From: Seriola aureovittata
Taxonomy: Eukaryota > Chordata > Actinopteri > Carangiformes > Carangidae
NCBI RefSeq assembly: GCF_021018895.1
Contig: NC_079373.1
Span: 9,830,501-9,894,500, forward strand
DNA length: 64,000 nt
Direction: 5' to 3'
The notes beneath the pieces are model-generated. The model did no database searches, had not been told where the DNA came from, and saw only the letters and a list, made by a program, of their open reading frames with translations. The position numbers were made by a program, and so were the translations under genes. Of this stretch, positions 48,987-60,900 are shown piece after piece; position 1 is the first letter of the stretch, and the number at the start of each line of letters is the position of its first letter.

Positions 48987-51900
48987 CTGCAACAAAACAG
49001 AGCAACATGATAAACTCACGGACACACACAAAATAACGAAAACAAATTCCATCTGTAGCTCATGACTTAATGGCCAAAAACAAACACAAATAATCACTGA
49101 AGTCAATGAAATTAATGAAGAAACTAATGAGACTGCAATGATAAATGACTGAACACATGCTCAATGGAAGCAGCTGCAGTTTAACAAACCATGACATAAA
49201 ATAAGGCTTGTAAAGTAGACAGGCTCCAACTAGCTTTTGTTTTATCACATGCATTCTTTTTATCACCCACACCCCCCCTTTCTCTCTAGAAATGTACCTG
49301 CTACCAGCTTGCTGCGTTTGGAGGCCTCAGCTGCCAGCTCGTAGGAGATATTAATCATCTTCTCTTTCTCCTGTACAGTAACCTCCTCTTCAGTCTCCTC
49401 CTCTGGGCTTAGAGTCATGCTAGGCAGCACATTTTGCATGCTAGGAGCACACACACATACACAACTGACTTCTGTAGTATACAGTATACAACAACTTTGA
49501 TTCTAAAACATAATTTCACAATAAACACAATTACCCCAAGACAAACAAGCTATCTCATTTAAATCAATTCAAGGGGGATGACATTTAGAATCTAAATGTC
49601 ACAGTGGCTGGGACATAGAAACGTGCACTTTTCTGCACATCTAAGGCACTGATCTGCACAGAAAGAGCAGGAAGGCAGTGTGGTCCCTTTTGAGCCATCT
49701 ATGGTTATGTCTTGCTATGACCCCAAACTTACCCCTCGGGTTTTAGAAAGAATCTCATGCATGAAATCTGCTGGGAAATATCAGTGCTCACTGGCACAGA
49801 TAGCCCTTTCACCAAAGGATCTCTATCTAATATAAAAGGCCCATACAGGCCTGTCCTTGCTAACAAATAGTTACTGGTAACAATAGATCACGATGGTGTT
49901 TACCTGTTTTTTGCTATGAGGGCTTTGATGCGGTCAACTTTCCTCTGCTTATCAGCCTCCTGCTCAGGGCTCAGAGCCTCGTCAGGGTCTGACTCTACAT
50001 AACGTTCAGGAATCAGCACTTTGTCAGGCACAGAAAGCTGAAGAAATGCAACCAGAGAACAAACACTTCATGTAGCACATTTCATACAAATGAGTGGAAT
50101 ACACTGTGCTTTACAAATTAAAAAAAAAAAACAGGCAGAAGCTAAAAGTGTAAATAAATAAATGAATAAATAAACAAATGACAGTCATAAACAAATAACA
50201 GATGCTCATTATCGTCATCATCATCATCATCATTATCATTCAGTAGAGGAAGACTGTTCCACATCTTGCGTCTGTTAGAACTAAATGGAGCATCACTGTA
50301 AGCTACATCCTAGAGTGAGAAACACAATATCAGACTTTCTGCAGCATGCAGAGATCAGTCAGGGACATAAACTGAAAGTTCTTTGATGTAATCCAGAGAA
50401 AGGCCATGAACTTTTCAAAATCAGCAAGAAGCACCTTGAAATCAAGTTTATAGCTTACAGGCAGCCTATGAAAAAATGTTAGTGTAAGGAGTCATTGTGT
50501 AATACTCAGTTTGACATGGAAAAAAAATGGATGCAGAGTTTTGCAACTTTACTTATTGGTAGATTCAAAAAAGTATGATAAAGTAGTACAATAATGTAAT
50601 TGATTTCTAAGGAAGGCCTCAAAGTAAGCCAAATAGGACACACATTTATTTAATTTTACTATATGCACCCTCAGTAAGCATGTGTGAATAAGTGTGATAT
50701 TTGGGTAATACAAATATCTCAGTCAGTCAGTCACTCACTCAGTCAGTGATTTGTAAGGTACCATTGTTACAACATTGTGAGTGTGTTACTTTTAAATTAC
50801 CACAGCATTTAGTTACAACCTCAAGTTTTTTTCATAACATCTTTTGCTTTAGTTTCACTGTATTAAAAATAGTAATGCCATTTAAATATGTCACATTCTC
50901 TAATTACTCCAGATTTAATACTCAATACATCCACAATCCTTGATGTTCTGTTGGTGTGCATTTGCTAAATAATTATCCAGTGACAATATTAGTCTTCTCG
51001 GTCTGATGAGTCAGACAGCCAACTGCTGTGCCTTACCTCTCGGTCCACATTAAAGTGGTCAGCCTGTGAAGCTTCTTTGAGACGGGCAATTTCCTCGGCG
51101 GGCGTCTCCTGCTCCCTCACCACCTCCTGTTGCCTGAGAGAGGCCTCCAGCTCCTGAATGTCACTGCTCATCACCTCATCTCTGCGTCTCATTTGGGACT
51201 ATAAAAGACATTGAACAAACAAGACGAAAATACAGAGAGATCCGATCACATGACAGAATTCCAACCTATTCTCCACTTTGGTGCTGCCTTGGTGCCCAAA
51301 TGTCTGCGTCTGTCATCCAATACCTGCATGCTGCGGAAATGGTTTTCTTTAGTAAATGAGTGACTGCGAGAGGGTGTTTTCTCCTGGCTGCTACCCCGGA
51401 TGCTGAGGCCTTTCTTCTTCTCCCTTAGGGTTCCCTGCTGGTGGCGACGAATCCTCTCCAGCTGCTCCTCCACACTCATCCTGGGCCGGCCACTCTCCAC
51501 AGCACACAGCTGCTGCTCCACTGCGCTTCGTGGACGCTCCTGTTAGCCAGAGAGGACAACCACAAACATGCAGACTTAATAATAATGTAGAGTCACTGTC
51601 AGATATTCAAAGCTAGGACACAAATGGCACCATGGTCAATTTTTACTGCACAGAGCCACAGTTGGGGTGTGGAGAATTATGGTCTGGTTGTGTCAGATCT
51701 CATGATGCAGCATTTGCCATGAATAGTGAGTATTGTTGACAACAGTCTAAACTTGACCGAGCAGAATAATTGTGTTTTCTTTGCCCATACTGCACATACT
51801 GGAAAAACATTTTGCTTCTTTAAACAAAGTTAACATTCAGGATTGACATAATTACTACAATAATAATGGTGAAATGGCTCTTTAATGTTCACTCTCTTGG

Positions 51901-54900
51901 AATCAAACAAAGCAGAAGTGCAAAGGCATATGAAAACAACTTGACCACTTTACTGCACTCACACGCTCCTGCTGGTACACATGGGTGCACTCAGAGAGGT
52001 TGGGGGCCTGCTAATGCCTGGGCAGGAGAGGCTGATGACCATGGCGGATGGTGTGAAGTGAACTAAGGAGCAGTTGTCCACTCTCAGGTTTTAGCCATGC
52101 TGGAGGGGCTGGCAGATCTGGATTCAGTCTAGAGCCCGAGGACACAGCCCCCCCACTGTCCAGATTGTTCAAGAGCCTATGCTGAGCTCTACAGGCCTGT
52201 GACACACTCACTGCCATGGACTTTCTGCCCTCCAAGGAAAACTACGTTTAACTAAATTGACATATGTTCATTCATACTGTATGTCCATCCATTTTTTCCA
52301 AAACAGACACACTAAAAACATGACACACCCTACACTAATGACATGGTTACTATATTTAAGTTGACAGTGTTTGAGGCTGGAAACTGTATAAACCAAGATT
52401 GGCATCTATTTTATAACAGCCTGGTTTTGAGAGCATGAGTCACACCCCAGCCACGTGATGAGTGGCCTCTTCTGCACATGTAACCAACAGCTTAAGAACA
52501 ATCAATCAAGAGGGGACTAAATGCCGTTAAAGAAAATTAAGGGGTTGCCCCTTCATTCTTGCCCACAGGAGGATCACAAACAAGAAAAGAAGAGCAAAAG
52601 GCATTTGCCACATGTCTGGTGTGGTTTGCCACATAGGAAAACAGGCGCTAGAAAGTTGTCCCCTTTTTACATTTCAGTTTGTTCTCGACAACTGATGGCA
52701 ATATCTGGTACAATATGGCGTTCCAAAAGTTTAAATATGCAAAGAACAATTTACAGTTGCTATTTGAGGTCACATCCGAGCAGTGAGAACTTAAGTTCCA
52801 TAACTCACCGTCCTAGGATCAGGCTTCTTGCTTTTCCTTAATGTGACATACGAAGCTATGGAGGAAGACTCAGGCACTGGAGATTTGGTTCTCGGTGGGA
52901 CAATGCCAACTGGGTAGGACATCCCTAGAGTGAAGACACAGAGGTCAGTAAGCCACCTCGTTCAATGGCAAAGCACATGCTATAACACATATACACTGAG
53001 GAGTTAACTATATTTTAGAAAAGATATTGTTATAACTGAAGTGAGTTTACACAAAATTAAAATAAAGGATGTTTGCACTATAAAAGAAAATCTTAATGAT
53101 CCATATTTTAGACATATTAGCACATAAGCTTTAACATTAGCTTGTACTTAAGAATATGAGAATTAATTAATATTTTCTATCTGTTGGATTAAATCTGTGT
53201 ATCTATATTATATGAAAATATAAACATATAAAATCAAGTACACTCTCACAACCATTATTGTACTACCAGCAGTGTTTTGAGGCAACATCAGCTCTACTTG
53301 CTATCGATTGTGTGGTGGTGTGGAACAAGTGTGGAGCTATAGTGTAATTATTCAACTTCAGAAGGCCTGTATTATGCTCTGTAAGCTGTTTCACCAAATC
53401 AAATTTAGACCAATTTGCTCTTTAGGTCATTCTAATCCATCTTGTCACAGAGAATATCTAGTGGCATAATGTCCAAATGAAGTCGAGTAAATAGAATAAC
53501 TAAGTTATCCCAGCACTGACCCACATTCCAACCCAGTAAAAACCTGGGTGGTATGATTTGGTTATCATTTCATCTCTGTTGACAGACAATATGCCCTCCT
53601 TCTTGTGAAGCTTAGCTTGCCATCACTGGAGCTCTCAGAATATAATGTGTTGACACTTGAATGATGGTGATTAGGGTGATTAACACAGTGTAAATTAGAT
53701 TCAAGCAAATGCTTGTGTAAATGCCACTGTATTCATGGTAACAACTGAACACCAAGTAATGGTCAAGGTACTTTGTGATATACTGACCTAACTTATGCCT
53801 TTGGAGAAAAGCCTGACCTCCTATTTATGCTCTGTGTCAAAGTAATGCCTGGGTAAATACCATGGTAACCATGGCTACTACCAGTACTGGAAACAAGTGA
53901 TTTTTTTGTTAGCATCTGTTTTATCATTTATTGGGCTTCACTGGTAAAATGCACAGTTATCAGAAACTGGCATCATGTTACCTGGACTTACTCTACTGTA
54001 CCTTTGTTTCCAGAATGTTCTCTATCAGACGGATGTTCAGATCTGTCCTCTCCATTGCTCTCATCCACTTCGGCTACTGTGGTGAGCTCTGGTTCACTCT
54101 TATACAGCCTGTAGTCTGGACCCTGCAGGTGAGCAACAAAAAAAACTTAACGTGTGCAGAACAGCGCTGATTTAGTTATGGAGAGTTTGGTTCCAAACTG
54201 AGATGTCCAACACTGGAAAACAGTGACATTTTCTCTTACAGAGTGACTTCAAGGACAGTGGCAAATTGACTTTTTCTACAAAATTATGCTTTTACCAATA
54301 GTGCAATCTTAAAACAAACATATAAAATATATACAGCTTGAAGAAAAACTCCCCATGTTGTTTGAGTTTGACACACTGTTCTGCAGCCAAATGAAAAAGT
54401 AGGCAGCAGGCAGACAATCAAACTCAAACACGGCACGGACATAACAAAACAGAACCGTTAGATTTCAACACACAAACAGACACAGAAAAGGAAGGTGGCA
54501 ACTCAATTAAAAAGGGAGCAAAAAAAAAAAAAAAACACACACAAACAAGGCTTCATCCAACTGCCTGAAAAAAGATGAAGTATGGCATCAAGTGAGTAAA
54601 GGGATATGATCCAACCAAAAACAATCCAAAACACGAGATGTCCAGCAAAATGAACATGAAAACCATCACAGCGAGCAATGACATGTGATGACACAGCTGA
54701 GGGCAGGGTCAACCATGAGGTCAATGGGTCAACAAGCTTACGCTGTGTGTGCCATTCCTGTGACTGGACTTCCTGTCCTCCGGCCTGTGGAGTGATGATG
54801 GGCGCACACCAGCATGAGAGGGCATAGGGGGCACAGTAGGGGGGTTGGGCTCGTAGGACTGAGGTAGGGGTGGCCGTGGGGGTACTGAGTCCTCCTCCTA

Positions 54901-57900
54901 GGGATTATACAGGGCATGACAGGACAGGAAGCAAGGTGACACATGGTGCCACCACGTACGTTTTCGGGCAACCACCATCTGGTACTGAGTAGTTCTGCCC
55001 CACTGGAGAGCAAACCGGCTGATTAGCCAGAGAGAGAGAGAGAGAGAGGTCTTCATGCTGTTACAGCATGACTGACACATCCACTCAGATACCACCACTC
55101 ATACTGCCCATGAGCACAACTGTCAGTTTGAGCCCTCAGCTTAAGTTGATCATCATATAAACAGCTGCAGGAGATCTGGGTAACTTATCTCTGCCAAAAA
55201 CAACAAATCCTCACGTGATAAGTTGGACCCAGCAAATGTTAGTAACTTTTTTTGCTTGATAAATGTCTCACAGTTAAATGATTATCAAAACACTTTTTGA
55301 TTTATCTTCTGTTACTGTTTGGTCTCTCTGTTAGTGGTGCCTCACCTCATTTTTGTGCTTACTGAAGTTGGTCTTAGGCCCATAGAAACCCATCCCATCA
55401 ACAGCATTTCTCTGAGCTTTGTGTTTATTGAGGGCCTCCATTACATCTTGAATCCTCCACAGCTCTTTCTGGATGCGGACGTGCTGCTGGCTGGGAGGCT
55501 CTGTCTGGGTGTGCACAAAAAACACACAGATGTTCACAAATCACCAAACATCACTTGGAGATTAACCTCCAACTATGACTTCTTGGGCTAATGATGTAAG
55601 ATTAACATGCAAGAGACAGAGCAAGACGCAGAGGAAAATGAAAGAGATGGGAATGTGCATTAGTAAGAGGGGAGATTATTATTATTATGCTCAGGTGTGC
55701 AGTCAGTGCAGACACTGATCTGCTCAAGCTCCTACTGTCTGTGAGAAATATTAGCCTCAGAGTGAAGAGGAGAGATGAGAAGAGGGTTATAGTTAGATTG
55801 AAGAAAGTAGGGATGGAGGGAGAACAGAAGAGCAAGAGAAATGGACACCTAATTATCTCCTCCTTACTGATGACAGGTTTGTCTGAGTGTGAAGGGCACT
55901 TAAGAAGAGGATGTCCAGACCCCCTGCAGGCCATCTGACTTCTCTACTCATCTGAATGAGCACTGGCTCAGGCCCAGGCTCAACCAGGAATAACTGTTTG
56001 AGTGGTTTCTCTCTGTTTCTACACCTCTCGCATGATGAAGGACAAGATAAAAGACAGACTTAATTAAGACCTGCTCTATCATCGCCACAGTCATCAATCA
56101 CTCACTATGTTACTTTGATCACTCAGTTAACTCCCTCCATACTCGGCTAAGGGCACTGGAGGACAGAAATCTTCTTTACTTTTTCCCCAAAGTCAAAAAA
56201 GTGTCTACAAAAAGGATAACTAGGTGTTCAAGAGAACCTGCCACATTTTCAGCTTGCTTTGAAGCCCTGCAGTATATCCACTCCAACCAAAGCCTGACTA
56301 TTATGCCATGCCAGTCTTAGACAGCACAAGTGGTGCAAGATTTAAGTAGTACAGCTTCCGTCTCAAGAATTATCCTACCTGAGGGCTTCCTAGTGCTTCT
56401 AGCTGCTCCAGCAGGTTGTTCTTAGCCAGAGTCACATCTCCTTCCAGCTTGTCATACTCCCTCCATGACCGCTCCAGCTCCTGGTTTGGGAGAGATGCAC
56501 TTTGTGAATGACAATGTCAGAAAAACTCTTGTCTCCTGCAGAAAGAGAACATCAGTGTCCAGCATGAGTGTGTGTTGTGTGTGTGAATGTATTGTATGAC
56601 TCACAGCAGTGACTCTCGACAGCTCTCTGCAGGTGCTGAGCAGGCCGCTCTGCAGTAAGTCTCTCTGCTGGATGACGCTCTGCATGGCAGCTGGGTTATC
56701 AGAGCCCATCTCTATCTCCTGGCTGGCTGACAGCAGTGCTGTCTCCAGGGTGTGCTGAAGAAACACGCAACATATCAAATACACATGCGGCATGAGTATG
56801 TAATTTGTCACGTAACCTTTCCGATCAGCTAACTTTAGAAAAGTCTTAACGGATTATTTAAGCCTGCAGCAAAGATTTTCTGGTCCATGACCTTGTTTAT
56901 AGCTCCCTTACTTCTTGCAAAGTATTAAATAAAACAAAGTATGGCTGCAAGTAACTTACTTTCTTTACTATTAAACTGTGTTAAATACTGTGATTATTAT
57001 TTGTGATTAAGTGATTGTTTAATCAATAAAATGTCAAAACTAATGACCATCTCTACCCATCAGCCTTTCTATTAGCCTAATGTCTGTTTATTTTGTCTCA
57101 TCAACAATCCAAAACTCAGATATTTCAACCCCAACAATATAAAAAATAACAAATGCCTCTGAAAACCAGTCAAGTTGCAGGAAATATGGTCACAATCTCC
57201 TCTTGCTGAGTTACAACATTGAATAATGGCCAGAGATGTTTTTGCAGAACATTGTGATGTCATAGTGAAGTTGACCTTTGACCAATGATATAAAATACAA
57301 AATCACAGTGACCTTGAACTTTGACCTTTGCTCACCAAAACTGGGCCAAATTGAGTCCAAGCAAATGTTTGTGCCAAATTTGGAGAAATCCCCTCAAGTT
57401 GTTACTGAGATATTGTGTTCACAAGAATGGGACGGACATATGGAAGAACGGATGGACAACCCGAAACCATTATGCCTCTGGCCCTAGCTATCGCCAGCAT
57501 GGAGGCATAAAAACTTGAACTGGGAAATTATGAACCAGTCACTGTTTGATATCCTTACTTACAATTACTTATTCATTAATCCATAACCAAAACTGTTTTC
57601 TCTCAACTGACATATCAATTAGTCAGCCAAACATTTCAGAATGTAATATGAGTATGTCATAGTTTATTTTGAGTATTTATTTTTTATGAGCAAACACATT
57701 TTACTACAATTAACACTTTATCATTTATTCATTTGATCAAACAATCTAACTTTTTCTCTTCCTGTCAACACTGCAGTGACCAATACAATGGTACCATCTA
57801 AGAGACAGTGGACAGTCAGATATGCTAAATACAACATGGCTATGCAAGCCTTGCAAGCCAGACAGCTCTTGCAAGTTGATGATAGTAGCTAGGCTATAGT

Positions 57901-60900
57901 TAAACATTATAACAGACATGCATGTTTTGTTTTCTCTCTTTCTCAGGTTTGTGCATATAAACTGAACTTGAGCTATTCTTTTAATTTAAAGAGAGTATAA
58001 ACTGTGTATTCTTTTTGGTTCATTCTTTTTCCACTTGGCACCACAACCTTGTAAGCAGGGTTTTGTGTAAGAATGTAAAGATGACAGATGTGCAGTGTGC
58101 AGTCACCTTCTCTCTGTACAGCTGCTGAAGTTTCTCTTCCTGTGTCCTCACCACTTTATCCTGCTCACACAACCTGCTAAGTTTGGTCTGAAGAGAGAAT
58201 AATAAATAATTGTTACCCATTGTGGACAGTTGTTGAATGGAGCATGAAGTCATTTGAGAGTGCAAGACTGAACTTACATCAATGTCCACCTCTTCTGGCA
58301 TACACGTATAGGCATGTTCTCTGTAGTCCTCTGGACTCAGCTGTGAAGAAAGACAGAACATCAGACAGAGACACCAAATATGCACATGCATTGAATCTGG
58401 AGATCTAATGCAGTGTCATGACAAGACTCTGTCTCACTGAGCCACAGTATTAGTCCTTAAGTAAAAACTCACATTTCACTGAATCAGACAATCTAAGTTA
58501 GCACACCAACAATGGGAGAGTGGCCAGTCTTAACAGTCTCTCCTCTGATGACTCTGGTGCCTCCTGTTACATCAGCCACACTCATTTGTCTCAATCAGCA
58601 CAATGCAGTGGATTTTTTGGAAATGCAAGGGGAAGTCATGTTAAACAATCTTTCTTGCTGAACTATAGAATCAGCACATAAGCTGTATCCTCTGCAGCTA
58701 CTTGGTCCAAGGACTCTGCCTGTCTCATAGCTGTACTCAAATGAGTGTGTGTTGCAGTAAATGCAATATTACCTAAAGAACATCCAAGATTAATATGCTA
58801 ACCACAGAACCTCATAATGCTGGCAAAAACTATAGACAGGTATTCAGCTACTTGAATCCAGGCAAAAATACAGTCAGTTAAATAGTGTACAGTAAAAAAA
58901 ACAGGCAGTTTCAGGATGTTACTAATATCACACTGGACTGCAGTTAACACATTTATGCAACTACATAAATGTAGTATAAAACCAAGAAAAGAAAAAAGGG
59001 CATCCTCATCTTTCTCTTGTATTATGGTCACTCATCTTCTTATTTAAAATTCAAATTTAAAAAAACAGTACTGCTAAAAACAGAGGAAATGATTTCAACT
59101 GCATTGGATCCCATGTTTCCAAGTAATGCATTCATCACATAATGCTTCATTATTCAACCACTCTTTTAAATCTAGATACAAGATACAAGTGCAGTCCATA
59201 AATATTAGGACAGTGACATATTTCCATGTTGTTGCGTGTTTGTTCTCATATTGGATATGAATTTAGATAATGACACATAAGGAGATAGTGCCACCTTTCA
59301 GCTTTATATTCTTGATTAATTGAAAAATTCACATGCTTTTGAAATAAACAATCATATCAGTTGATGTTGGCTAGTCTACAACCTACAGACATCAGCAAAC
59401 ATCTTCCTTTGTGATGCTCTGTTAGAACTCAACTGGAGCTTCCCTTCTTGCTTGTCTTGGGCCTTTTTGATTTTAGCCTGGTCTTCAGCTGGTAAAACAT
59501 ATCACCATATCACAAATCAGATCACATATCAGTTTCCCCTTCAAAACATTGGTTGCTTTGGTCGTTGTGTATGTTTAGGTTCATTACCCTGCACTTAAAA
59601 ATACTTCAAGCTAGGATTTGGCACTTAAACTTCAATGATATTATTTAATTTCAAAACCAACATGCTGGCCTACTGAGTTAAAGCAACAAAAAATTGACTC
59701 ACTGTCAAAATACTTTCAGACTCCACTGTATACCAAAGCTCCCACTCACACCTGCACTCTTTCACACACATTTTTCTTAACACCTTTTTCCTCAGCTGAA
59801 CCACACAGTACAGTTAAAGCAGGTGGGACCTAAGAACCACATGGCATTCCACACAGAAGATGCATGCAGACACGTCCACAGCTCAGAGAGCTTGACTGTG
59901 GTGTTGTGTGGTGTGGACTACGAGTGACGTAGGGAGGAGGAGGACAGACTTCTGGCAGCTGAACAGGTGGGAATGCAGCTGTTGCCGGGCTGGTATGCCA
60001 ATGAATGGGTAATGGGGTGAGGGTGGGTGGGAGCAGTCTTCAGCGGCACTTTTTACACCTCAACAGGCGCTCACAAAAGTGGCAAAGTGATGTCATAGCC
60101 ATCGTCACACACAAGCCGGCCCTCTTTATCCTTTCCATCGGCAGAATGACAAGAGGGGGTGAGGGGGAAGGAATGAAGACAAGAAAAAAGAAAGAGTTTA
60201 CCTAGAAAACATTTGTCTTCATCTTCATCAGTCCATATTAGGTATAGAGTCTTTTCAACAGTTGATGCTCAAGTGTGTCCAGTCTTAAAGCACTTACATT
60301 CACTAACAACAGTTTTTGTCTGACTGGAAACTGATTTAAATACAATAGAAAAAAGTAGACTCCAAATGAACTGCAAACAGGGTATTGAGTGGCATATCTC
60401 TTTTTACAGTGGAATAATAAAGCATCTTAAGTGCTAAAAGTGAATAACAATTAACTTTATTGTGCTTAAATTATGCTACAAAAACAATTCCCAACAGGTT
60501 TTAAATTGGGTATCTTTTTTTCATAAATAGATATAGTATTTGGTGATGAACTGTGCTGACAAGTGACTGTCTGGCAATGCAGAATTAAGTCACACTAATT
60601 AGAATCCCCATGCCAAGTCCAGGTGACTAATTAGAGGGAACACTTTCTGCAAAAGGTTATGAAAAATCACACACTGACCTTCACTGGTTAGGGCACTAGA
60701 CAAAACAAGATGGGTGCAGACTACAGGCTTTGCTACCTAAATGATGTGGGTGTAACCACAGCTTTAGCTTTTGATTTAGTCCCAGAGTTAGCTGAATGTT
60801 TTCTAAACACATAGCAACCTCTAGAGTAAACTGTATCCAGCCCTGGAAAACAAGCCTGAGAGTGAGGAGGGGGTTTAACTGAACAGTGAAGCATACACAT

